From: Mycobacterium interjectum
GTDB taxonomy: Bacteria; Actinomycetota; Actinomycetes; Mycobacteriales; Mycobacteriaceae
Direction of reading: 5' to 3'
Assembly: GCA_002102225.1 (NCBI GenBank)
Contig: LQPB01000090.1
Span: 124,001-188,000 of the forward strand
Length of the DNA stretch: 64,000 bases
In this document: one piece after another, positions 44,270 to 52,008 of the stretch
Layout: each line of letters starts with the position of its first letter
How positions within the stretch are numbered: the stretch's first letter is position 1
Notes under the pieces: generated by a model
What the model saw: the letters and a program-made list of their open reading frames with translations, nothing else
The model's database searches: none
What the model was told of the DNA's origin: nothing
Program-made: the position numbers and the translations under genes

Positions 44270-44275
44270 ACAATA
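44270..44275 (-). promoter_or_regulatory. -10 box of a leaderless promoter for the VapB-type gene
   Basis: TATTGT ends six bases before the ATG of the antitoxin gene, which places the transcription start on the A of the ATG. The -35 region is weak (CGGTTG at 17 bases). Confidence 0.5.
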
Positions 44276-44381
44276 CCCATTACGCAGGGGCCCAACCGCT
44301 GCGCGACGAGCGTGTGCCGGCAAAGCGTCCTCGACGGGCAGCCCCCAGCGGCGAGCCTCCGGCAAGCCCTAGTCTGGTCGG

Positions 44382-45095
44382 GTGTCAGAGGACCGGCTGT
44401 ACTTCCGTCAACTGCTTTCGGGTCGCGATTTCGCCGCGGGCGACATGGTCGCGACGCAGATGCGCAACTTTGCCTACCTGATCGGGGACCGGCAGACCGG
44501 GGACTGCTTGGTGGTCGACCCGGCCTACGCCGCCGGCGATCTGCTCGACGCGCTGGAGGCCGACGGCATGCACCTGTCCGGGGTGCTGGTGACCCATCAC
44601 CACCCCGACCACGTGGGCGGTTCGATGATGGGCTTCCAGCTGAAGGGCCTGGCCGAGCTGCTGGAGCGGGCGCCCGTGCCCGTGCATGTGAACACGCATG
44701 AGGCCCTTTGGGTTTCGCGGGTCACCGGGATCGGCCTCGGTGACCTCACCGCCCACGAGGGCCACGACAAGGTCAGCGTCGGCGACATCGAGATCGAGCT
44801 GCTGCACACCCCGGGCCACACGCCCGGCAGCCAGTGCTTCCTGCTCGGCGACCGCCTGGTCGCCGGCGACACGCTGTTTCTGGAGGGCTGCGGACGCACC
44901 GACTTTCCCGGCGGCGACTCCGACGAGATGTATCGCAGCCTGCAGCGGCTCGCCACCCTTCCGGGTGACCCGACGGTGTTTCCCGGGCATTGGTATTCGG
45001 CCGAGCCCAGCGCGTCGTTGTCGGAGGTCAAGCGCTCGAACTACGTGTACCGCGCGGCCAATCTCGACCAATGGCGAATGTTGATGGGCGGCTGA
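44382..45095 (+). CDS. Glyoxalase II-like metallo-beta-lactamase hydrolase (Rv0634c-like)
   Basis: This 237-residue metallo-beta-lactamase-fold hydrolase carries the binuclear metal motif THHHPDHVGG (residues 71-80), the second His in LLHTPGHTPGS, the bridging Asp in LVAGDTLF and the last His in VFPGHWYSAE. Enzymes of this type cleave thioesters such as S-lactoyl-thiols, in mycobacteria presumably of mycothiol. It starts at GTG 44382 and is divergent from the VapB-type gene. The gene order with the next two genes matches Rv0634c-Rv0633c-Rv0632c. Confidence 0.93.
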   Translation: MSEDRLYFRQLLSGRDFAAGDMVATQMRNFAYLIGDRQTGDCLVVDPAYAAGDLLDALEADGMHLSGVLVTHHHPDHVGGSMMGFQLKGLAELLERAPVPVHVNTHEALWVSRVTGIGLGDLTAHEGHDKVSVGDIEIELLHTPGHTPGSQCFLLGDRLVAGDTLFLEGCGRTDFPGGDSDEMYRSLQRLATLPGDPTVFPGHWYSAEPSASLSEVKRSNYVYRAANLDQWRMLMGG

Positions 45096-45192
45096 GCGAG
45101 CCATTCGGGCGTGCTGCGCCCGATAGTTCCCGGATCGGCAATGCCCCCCGGACGCCTTTACTATCGGTCCAGCGAAAGAAAGGGTGGGTCGA

Positions 45193-46026
45193 ATGGGGTG
45201 GATCCAGAGCGCCTGGCAGGGGGTCACCCAGGTGGGGTCCGGCACCTGGTTGGCGGGGGCGGCATGGGCGGCGATTGTGCTCGGTGTCGTTGCGTTGGTC
45301 TTGATAAGCCGGCAGCTCAAACTCAACCGCCGGTTGGCCGCGGAGCGGACGCGGCCCCAGGTCGCGATGTTCATGGAACCCCATCCCGCCGACTGGCACG
45401 TGATCGAACTCGTGGTCCGCAATTTCGGTCAGACGGCCGCGTATGACATCCGGTTCGCCTTTCCGAGCCCACTGACCGTGGCCGAATACGAAAACGCCGC
45501 CGACGGCTACGCCGACGTCGTCGAGCTGCAGCTGCCCCGCGAGTTGCCGGTCCTCGCGCCCGGCCAGGAATGGCGCATGGTGTGGGATTCGGCGCTCGAC
45601 CGCGCCGAGATCGGAACGGGCATCGAATCGCGCTTCGCCGGCTCGGTGATCTATTACGACCGCCCCGACAAGCCGCGCGGCTGGCGGTTCTGGGCGGCCG
45701 AGCGGCCCATGCTGCAGACCAGCGTGGTCCTGGACTGGGACGCGCTGCCACCGGTTCAGCGCATCGAGTTGATGACCACCCACGACCTGGCGAAGCGGGA
45801 AAAGCAGAAGCTGGAGCTGCTGCGCGGGCTGCTGACCTACTTCCACTACGCGAGCAAGGAAACGCGTCCCGACGTGTTCCGCAGCGAGATCGAACGCATC
45901 AATGGCGCGGTGCAGGAGACCCAGGAGCGCTGGCGCACCCGGCTGCTCGACCAGCCCACCGATGTCAGCCTGCGCTGGGGCAACGCGGAATCCGATCTGG
46001 CCAAACACCGCAGCCAACACGTCTGA
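45193..46026 (+). CDS. Membrane-anchored protein of unknown function (Rv0633c-like)
   Basis: This 277-residue protein has one N-terminal transmembrane helix (about residues 18-42, WLAGAAWAAIVLGVVALVLI) and a cytoplasmic or extracellular domain with a beta-rich part (VAMFMEPHPADWHVIELVVR) and a C-terminal helical region (ETQERWRTRLLD). I recognise it only as the positional match of Rv0633c. GTG 45184 would add three residues. It sits between the glyoxalase II-like gene and echA3 with an AAGGAG site for the latter. Confidence 0.82.
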   Translation: MGWIQSAWQGVTQVGSGTWLAGAAWAAIVLGVVALVLISRQLKLNRRLAAERTRPQVAMFMEPHPADWHVIELVVRNFGQTAAYDIRFAFPSPLTVAEYENAADGYADVVELQLPRELPVLAPGQEWRMVWDSALDRAEIGTGIESRFAGSVIYYDRPDKPRGWRFWAAERPMLQTSVVLDWDALPPVQRIELMTTHDLAKREKQKLELLRGLLTYFHYASKETRPDVFRSEIERINGAVQETQERWRTRLLDQPTDVSLRWGNAESDLAKHRSQHV

Positions 46027-46046
46027 CCCAGACTAAGGAGCAACCC

Positions 46047-46742
46047 ATGAGCGGTCCGGTGCAGTACAGCCGGAAGGACTCCATCGCGGTCATCCGGATG
46101 GACGACGGCAAGGTCAACGCGCTGGGCCCGACGATGCAGCAGGCCCTGGGCGAGGCGATCGACCGCGCCGACAGCGACAACGCCGGGGCGCTGGTGATCA
46201 CCGGCAACGAGCGGGTGTTCAGCGGCGGGTTCGACCTGAAGATCCTGACCTCCGGCGAGGTGCAGCCGGCGATCGACATGCTCCGCGGCGGCTTCGAGCT
46301 GGCGTATCGGCTGTTGTCCTATCCCAAACCCGTGGTGATGGCCTGCACCGGCCACGCCATCGCGATGGGCGCGTTCCTGTTGTCGTCCGGCGACCACCGG
46401 GTGGCCGCCCACGCCTACAACATTCAGGCCAACGAGGTGGCGATCGGCATGGTCATCCCCTACGCGGCCCTGGAGATCATGAAGCTGCGCCTGACGCAGT
46501 CGGCCTACCAGCAGGCCGTCGGGCTGGCCAAGACGTTCTTCGGTGAAACCGCGCTGGCCGCCGGCTTTGTCGACGAGATCGTGTTGCCCGAGATGGTGGT
46601 CAACCGCGCCGAAGAGGCCGCGCGCGAATTCGCCGGCCTGCACCAGCACGCCCACGCCGCCACCAAGCTGCGCGCCCGGGCCGACGCGCTGAAGGCCATC
46701 CGCGCCGGAATCGACGGGCTCGAGGCCGAGTTCGGGCTCTGA
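46047..46742 (+). CDS. echA3: Enoyl-CoA hydratase family protein EchA3
   Basis: This 231-residue protein of the crotonase family is shorter than EchA4/5. The first oxyanion loop is RVFSGGFDLKIL and the second is ACTGHAIAMGAFLLSSGDHR. It matches Rv0632c in length (231 aa). ATG 46047 has AAGGAG seven bases upstream. A hairpin 8 bases after the stop (46750-46785) ends the transcript. Confidence 0.93.
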   Translation: MSGPVQYSRKDSIAVIRMDDGKVNALGPTMQQALGEAIDRADSDNAGALVITGNERVFSGGFDLKILTSGEVQPAIDMLRGGFELAYRLLSYPKPVVMACTGHAIAMGAFLLSSGDHRVAAHAYNIQANEVAIGMVIPYAALEIMKLRLTQSAYQQAVGLAKTFFGETALAAGFVDEIVLPEMVVNRAEEAAREFAGLHQHAHAATKLRARADALKAIRAGIDGLEAEFGL

Positions 46743-46749
46743 CAGCACG

Positions 46750-46785
46750 AACGCGGTGGCCGGGAAAACACCTGGCCACCGCGTT
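46750..46785. terminator. Hairpin terminator between echA3 and cynS
   Basis: A perfect 12-bp stem (46750-46761 and 46774-46785, arms AACGCGGTGGCC and complement) with a 12-base loop stands between convergent genes. It lacks a U-run, as many mycobacterial terminators do. Confidence 0.65.
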
Positions 46786-46850
46786 GCTCGCCTCCTCGGG
46801 GCCAGTGTGGCACGGATGCCGGGCGCCGTCACTTCACCTTTCCGGGGTGG

Positions 46851-47306
46851 TCACCCTTCCGCCGAGACCCATTGGTAGGGCAGGAACTTCCCGTCGAACG
46901 TCACCACCACCCGGTCGCCCGACGGGTGCGGCTTCTTCTGCAGGTCGACGCTGAAGTTGATCGCGCTCATGATGCCGTCGCCGAACTGCTCGTGAATCAC
47001 TTCCTTGATGGCGCCGCCGTACACCTGCAGCGCCTCGTAGAAGCGGTAGATGGTCGGGTCGGTCGGAACGGCGGTGGGCAGGCCGCCGCGCATCGGCGGC
47101 GCCGCCAGCACCGGCACCGCCGACTCGTCGAGGCCGAGCATCCCCACCAGAACCTTGCCGAGCTCGGCGGGTAGCGGGTGCTGGCCGAGCAGGGCCGACG
47201 TGGTCCACAGCACCGGCCTGTCGATCGCGTCGGCCAGCTCCTGCCAGGTCAGCCCCTTCGCCAGCCGCGCGACGACGATCTGCTCGGTGAGTTCGTTTCT
47301 CGTCAT
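46851..47306 (-). CDS. cynS: Cyanate hydratase (cyanase)
   Basis: This 151-residue enzyme converts cyanate and bicarbonate to ammonia and CO2. The catalytic triad known from E. coli (Arg-96, Glu-99, Ser-122) is conserved as Arg-88 and Glu-91 in IYRFYEALQVYG and Ser-114 in DGIMSAINF. The N-terminal part is a helix-turn-helix-like fold (LTWQELADAIDRPVLWTTSALLGQ) and assembles the decamer. ATG 47306 is chosen; ATG 47318 is possible. No cynR or cynT is visible nearby. M. tuberculosis has echA3 followed directly by recC, so this gene is part of an insertion. Confidence 0.95.
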   Translation of the reverse strand: MTRNELTEQIVVARLAKGLTWQELADAIDRPVLWTTSALLGQHPLPAELGKVLVGMLGLDESAVPVLAAPPMRGGLPTAVPTDPTIYRFYEALQVYGGAIKEVIHEQFGDGIMSAINFSVDLQKKPHPSGDRVVVTFDGKFLPYQWVSAEG

Positions 47307-47352
47307 GCGTATCAGCATTGCACCGCCGACCGGTGGTCGCAGGGCGAGCGCG

Positions 47353-48114
47353 TCACCCCGGTTTCGTCGCGGTGACCAGGCGCGTCGAAAACCACGGACC
47401 GCCGTACCACATCCGCCATCCGAGGTTGCGGCGCTTGACGTTTCGCCACCCCAGCTCGCGCAGCCGGGCGGCATGCTGGCGGGTCTCCCAGAGGTCGGCG
47501 ATGGCGAGCCGGCCGCCCGGGCGCAACACGCGAACCGCTTCGTCCAGCGCCTGGCGCCGGCCGGCGCGGCTCGGGATGTTGTGGATGGCCAGGTTGCTGA
47601 CGACGACGTCCACGCTCTCATCGGGCAGCGGCAGGGCCGTCATGTCGGCGGTGCGCACCTCGACGCGGTCCGCGACGCCCTCCAGGGCCGCATTGGCCAA
47701 CGTCGCCTCCTGCGAGTTGTCGGTCTGGTCCGCATGCCAGAGGTCGACGCCCGTCGCGCGACCCCGCGGCAGCCGCTTGGCGGCCGCGAGCAACACCGCG
47801 CCGCGTCCGCACCCGAGGTCGAGCACCGTTTCGTCGCCGCGCAGCCGCAGCCCGTCAAGCACCCGGTCCCACACCACGAACTTGCCCGACCGCGTCGCAT
47901 AGACGTAGGACGCCAGCGCCGAGAGCAGGGCGACGGCCCCGCCCCCCGCCAACGCCGCCGTCACCCTCCGGCCGCGCGCCCGGCTGATGCACGCCCACAG
48001 CGCCAGGCCGACCGCCTGGGCGACGACGCCCACCGCCTGCCCGCGCGCCGAGATCGTCTTGAACGAGCCGTCGATTCCGTAGTCGCCGCGGTGATCATGC
48101 ACGGCGCTCACCAC
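47353..48114 (-). CDS. Membrane-associated SAM-dependent methyltransferase
   Basis: This 253-residue class I methyltransferase has the SAM motif VLDLGCGRGAVLL, the acidic strand end GVDLWHAD, motif II VDVVVSNLAIHNI and VLRPGGRLAIADL. The first 75 residues contain two hydrophobic stretches (QAVGVVAQAVGLALWACI and VTAALAGGGAVALLSALASYVYA), so the protein is likely held at the membrane. It starts at GTG 48114 inside the end of the nitroreductase gene. The substrate is unknown; a lipid or quinone is a fair guess from the membrane anchor. Confidence 0.87.
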   Translation of the reverse strand: MVSAVHDHRGDYGIDGSFKTISARGQAVGVVAQAVGLALWACISRARGRRVTAALAGGGAVALLSALASYVYATRSGKFVVWDRVLDGLRLRGDETVLDLGCGRGAVLLAAAKRLPRGRATGVDLWHADQTDNSQEATLANAALEGVADRVEVRTADMTALPLPDESVDVVVSNLAIHNIPSRAGRRQALDEAVRVLRPGGRLAIADLWETRQHAARLRELGWRNVKRRNLGWRMWYGGPWFSTRLVTATKPG

Positions 48115-48623
48115 CGCCCGTGGTGCACGACCTCGGAAAACGGCCGTCTATCCGGCTTGCGGATCGGGGCGAGCGGACGGTCGGCGGGATAGCCGATGCC
48201 CAGCAGGAACGCCACCTGATGATCCTCGGGCACACCAAGGATGGCGCGCGCCTTGTCCTGGTCCCCCACCGACGAGTGGCCCGTGCCGATGCCCAGGTCG
48301 GTGGCGGCGATCATCATCGCCATCGTGGCCTGCCCGACGTCGTAGTTGTCGGTGACCAGCCTGCGCTCGTCCGGCGGCACCGGCACCACGATCGCGATCG
48401 CGGCGGCGGCCGCGGCGATGTGGCCGGCGCCCCGCCAGACCGTGGACAACTCCTGCAGCTGGGCCGGATCGGTGACGATCACGAAGTCCCACGGCTGCCG
48501 GTTCTTCGCCGACGGCGCCCGCCAGCCGGCCTCGGCGATGCGGTCCAGGTCGGCCTCCGGCACCGGATCCGGCTTGTATTGCCGCACGTTGCGTCGCGCG
48601 CGGATCGCGTCCCAAGCTTCCAT
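48108..48623 (-). CDS. Nitroreductase-family flavoprotein
   Basis: This 171-residue FMN-dependent oxidoreductase has typical landmarks: AIRARRNVRQYKPDPVPE at the start (FMN phosphate binding), WRAPSAKNRQPWDFVIV, and the later LGIGTGHSSVGD and HQVAFLLGIGYP. ATG 48623 follows GGAGGAAACGGG, a good ribosome site, and an upstream ATG at 48638 is not needed. It overlaps the methyltransferase by 7 bases. The protein is short for the family and probably works as a homodimer. The substrate is not predictable. Confidence 0.9.
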   Translation of the reverse strand: MEAWDAIRARRNVRQYKPDPVPEADLDRIAEAGWRAPSAKNRQPWDFVIVTDPAQLQELSTVWRGAGHIAAAAAAIAIVVPVPPDERRLVTDNYDVGQATMAMMIAATDLGIGTGHSSVGDQDKARAILGVPEDHQVAFLLGIGYPADRPLAPIRKPDRRPFSEVVHHGRW

Positions 48624-48726
48624 CCCGTTTCCTCCCATTCCTGCCCCATGCTGCCACCACCGACGAACGGCATGTCGGCGCGGAATCATCCCGCCCGTCG
48701 GTGCGGCGTTCTATGGTGGCAGCGCA

Positions 48727-51700
48727 ATGGCCCTCCATCTCCACCGTGCCGAACGCACCGACTCACTCGCCGACGGTCTCGGCGCCCTGTTGGCGGACCC
48801 GCCGGCCGACCCGTTCGCCGAGGAGCTGGTGCTGGTCCCGGCGCGCGGCGTGGAACGCTGGCTCAGCCAGCGGCTGTCCCACGCGCTGGGCTGCCGGCCC
48901 GGCGCCGGGGACGGGGTGTGCGCGGGGGTAGCGTTCCGCAGCCCGGCCTCGCTGATCGCCGAGATCACCGGCACCCTCGACGACGATCCCTGGTCACCCG
49001 AGGCGATGACGTGGCCGCTGCTGGAGGCCATCGACTGCAGCCTCGACGAACCGTGGTGTGCCACGCTCGCAACGCATTTGGGGCACTTCGACACCGGCGA
49101 GGAGGCGGAGCTGCGCCGGGCCCGGCGCTATGCGACCGCGCGCCGGCTGGCGGGCCTGTTCGCCTCCTACGCGCGGCAGCGTCCGCAACTGCTCAGCGAC
49201 TGGTCGGCCGGCGACGCGGGCGACCTCGACGCCGACCTGCGCTGGCAGCCGGAACTGTGGCGGGCGCTGGTCGAGCGCGTCGACGCCGATCCCCCGCATG
49301 TCCGCCAGCACAAGACGGTCGCGCGGCTGCGGGAGGGGCCCAGCGACCTGCCGGCGCGGCTGTCGCTGTTCGGGCACACCCGGCTGGCCGCCACCGACGT
49401 GCAGCTGCTCGACGCGCTGGCGACCCACCACGACCTGCACCTGTGGCTGCCGCACCCCAGCGACGAACTCTGGCAGGCGCTGGCCGGCACCCACGGCACC
49501 ATCCCCCGCCGCGAGGACGTCGGCCACCGGGCCGTCTTTCACCCGTTGCTGGCGACGCTCGGGAGGGACCTTCGGGAGCTCCAGCGGAGCCTCCCCGCGG
49601 GCCCGCGAACCGACGAGTATCTTCCCGGCCGGACGCGGCCCGGCACGCTGCTCGGCTGGCTGCAGGCCGACATCGCCGCCAATGCCGTTCGGCCCCAAGG
49701 GCGCAAGCTCGCCGCGGATGATCGCTCCGTGCAGATACACAGCTGCCACGGCCCGGCCCGGCAGGTCGATGTGCTGCGCGAGGTGCTGCTCGGCCTGCTG
49801 CAGGACGACCCGACCCTGGAGCCGCGCGACATCCTGGTGATGTGTCCGGACATCGAGACCTACGCGCCGCTGATCGTCGCGGACTTCGGGCTCGGCGACG
49901 TGGTGCACGGCGCGCATCCCGCCCACCGGTTGAGGGTGCGGCTCGCGGACCGGTCGCCGACCCAGACCAATCCCCTGCTCGGCCTGGGCGCGCAGCTGCT
50001 GGCGCTCGCCGGCAGCAGGGTGACCGCCAGCGAGGTGCTCAACCTCGCCGAGGCCGCGCCGGTGCGCGCCCGCTTCGGCTTCACCGATGACGACCTGGAG
50101 GCCGTCACCCGCTGGGTCCGCCAGGCGAACATCCGGTGGGGTTTCGACCAGGAGCATCGGCGGCCGTACCACGTCGACTTCGTGCACAACACATGGCGTT
50201 TCGGCATCGACCGGGTGCTGGCCGGGGTCGCGATGTCCGACGATTCGCATGCCTGGATCGATTCCACGCTGCCGCTCGACGACGTCAGCAGCAACCGCGT
50301 CCAGTTGGCCGGCCAGTTCGCCGAGTTCGTCGACCGGCTGCAGCGCGTGGTCGACTCGCTCAGCGGGGCGCGGCCGCTGCGGCAGTGGCTGGCGGCGCTG
50401 ACCGACGGCATCGCCCTGCTGGCGCACATCGACGATTCGGACCTGTGGCAAACCAGCCAGCTGCACCGCGAATTCGCGCGGGTGGTGACCGACGCCGGAC
50501 CGCGCGCCGACACCACGCTGCAGCTGCCCGACATCCGGGCGCTGCTCGACCGGCACCTCGCCGGGCGCCCGACGCGGGCCAACTTCCGCACCGGCACCCT
50601 GACGGTGTGCACCATGGTGCCGATGCGCTCGGTGCCGCACCGGGTGGTCTGCCTCGTCGGGCTGGACGACGGCGTGTTTCCGCGCCTCGGTGTCGTCGAC
50701 GGTGACGACGTGCTGGCCCGGGACCCGATGACCGGTGAACGCGATATCCGTTCCGAGGACCGGCAATTGCTGCTGGACGCCATCGGTGCGGCCACCGAGC
50801 ACCTGGTGATCACCTACACCGGCGCCAACGAGTATTCCGGCCAGCCGCGCCCGCCCGCGGTGCCGCTGGCCGAACTGCTGGACACCCTCGAGATGACCGT
50901 GCCGAGCGAAACGCCGGGCCAGATCCGCGAGCGTGTCGTCGTCCAGCATCCGTTGCAGCCGTTCGATATTCGCAACGTCATCCCCGGACGGCTGGTGCCG
51001 AAGGTTCCGTTCACCTTCGACCCGACGGTGCTGCGGGCCGCGCGGGCCGCGGCGGGTGAACGCGGCGAGGCACCCCCGTTCATCTCCGGACCGCTGCCGC
51101 CACCGCGCGCCGACGACGTGATCCTCGCCGACCTCGTCGGCTTCTTCAAGGACCCGGTGAAGGGCTTCTTCCGGGCGCTGGACTTCACGCTGCCGCGGGA
51201 CGTCGACGGCGTGCAAGACGCCATGCCGGTCGACATCAACGGCCTCGAGGAGTGGACGGTCGGCGACCGGATGCTCGGCGACATCCTGCTCGGGATGACG
51301 CCGGACGACGCGCGGCAGGCCGAGTGGCGCCGGGGCACGCTGCCGCCGGGCCAACTGGGTTGGCGCAAGGCGGGCGAGGTTCGCGATCAGGCCGCGCTGC
51401 TGGCGGCCGCCGCCCAACAGCACCGGCGGGCCCAGGCCCGGGCGTACGACGTCGACATCGATCTCGGCTCGGGGCGGCGGCTCACGGGCACGGTGTCGCC
51501 GGTGTATGGGGAGCGGCTGGTGTCGGTGACCTATTCCAAGCTCGACGGCAAGCACCTGCTCGAGTCGTGGATTCCGTTGCTGGCGTTGATCGCTCACGAC
51601 CCCGCCCGCGACTGGTCGGCGGTGTGCATCGGGCGTCGCAAGAGGGGCACCGGCCCGCGGGTGGAGGGACTGGGGCGGCCAAGCGATGACGCCGCCGGGA

Positions 51701-52008
51701 TACTTCGCGATCTGGTGGCGATCTACGACGCGGGGCGCCGGGAGCCGATTCCGTTGCCCATCAAGACGTCCTACGCCTGGGCGGCCGCACGCCACTGCGG
51801 CGACGACCCGGAGCGCGAGGCGGAATACCGGTGGAAGTGGGAGGACGAGGAGCCGGCGCACGTGCGGGCCTGGGGCCCGAAGGCGCGGCTGGCCGACCTC
51901 ATGCAGCCGCTGCGGCCGGGCGAGGAATGCGACGGCGAGGACCACCGGCTCGGCGCCTATGCCGCCCGGCTGTGGCTGCCGATGCTGCGCGCGGAACGGA
52001 AGCCTTAG
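48727..52008 (+). CDS. recC: Exodeoxyribonuclease V gamma subunit RecC
   Basis: This 1093-residue RecC scans for Chi-like signals and splits the DNA ends in the RecBCD helicase-nuclease. The translation shows the family landmarks: an inactive helicase-like fold with LVPARGVERWLSQRL near the start, HSCHGPARQVDVLREVLL in the middle and a degenerate nuclease domain at the end. It starts at ATG 48727 and its stop is followed directly by the recB GTG. In mycobacteria RecBCD serves single-strand annealing, while AdnAB does recombination. Confidence 0.97.
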   Translation: MALHLHRAERTDSLADGLGALLADPPADPFAEELVLVPARGVERWLSQRLSHALGCRPGAGDGVCAGVAFRSPASLIAEITGTLDDDPWSPEAMTWPLLEAIDCSLDEPWCATLATHLGHFDTGEEAELRRARRYATARRLAGLFASYARQRPQLLSDWSAGDAGDLDADLRWQPELWRALVERVDADPPHVRQHKTVARLREGPSDLPARLSLFGHTRLAATDVQLLDALATHHDLHLWLPHPSDELWQALAGTHGTIPRREDVGHRAVFHPLLATLGRDLRELQRSLPAGPRTDEYLPGRTRPGTLLGWLQADIAANAVRPQGRKLAADDRSVQIHSCHGPARQVDVLREVLLGLLQDDPTLEPRDILVMCPDIETYAPLIVADFGLGDVVHGAHPAHRLRVRLADRSPTQTNPLLGLGAQLLALAGSRVTASEVLNLAEAAPVRARFGFTDDDLEAVTRWVRQANIRWGFDQEHRRPYHVDFVHNTWRFGIDRVLAGVAMSDDSHAWIDSTLPLDDVSSNRVQLAGQFAEFVDRLQRVVDSLSGARPLRQWLAALTDGIALLAHIDDSDLWQTSQLHREFARVVTDAGPRADTTLQLPDIRALLDRHLAGRPTRANFRTGTLTVCTMVPMRSVPHRVVCLVGLDDGVFPRLGVVDGDDVLARDPMTGERDIRSEDRQLLLDAIGAATEHLVITYTGANEYSGQPRPPAVPLAELLDTLEMTVPSETPGQIRERVVVQHPLQPFDIRNVIPGRLVPKVPFTFDPTVLRAARAAAGERGEAPPFISGPLPPPRADDVILADLVGFFKDPVKGFFRALDFTLPRDVDGVQDAMPVDINGLEEWTVGDRMLGDILLGMTPDDARQAEWRRGTLPPGQLGWRKAGEVRDQAALLAAAAQQHRRAQARAYDVDIDLGSGRRLTGTVSPVYGERLVSVTYSKLDGKHLLESWIPLLALIAHDPARDWSAVCIGRRKRGTGPRVEGLGRPSDDAAGILRDLVAIYDAGRREPIPLPIKTSYAWAAARHCGDDPEREAEYRWKWEDEEPAHVRAWGPKARLADLMQPLRPGEECDGEDHRLGAYAARLWLPMLRAERKP

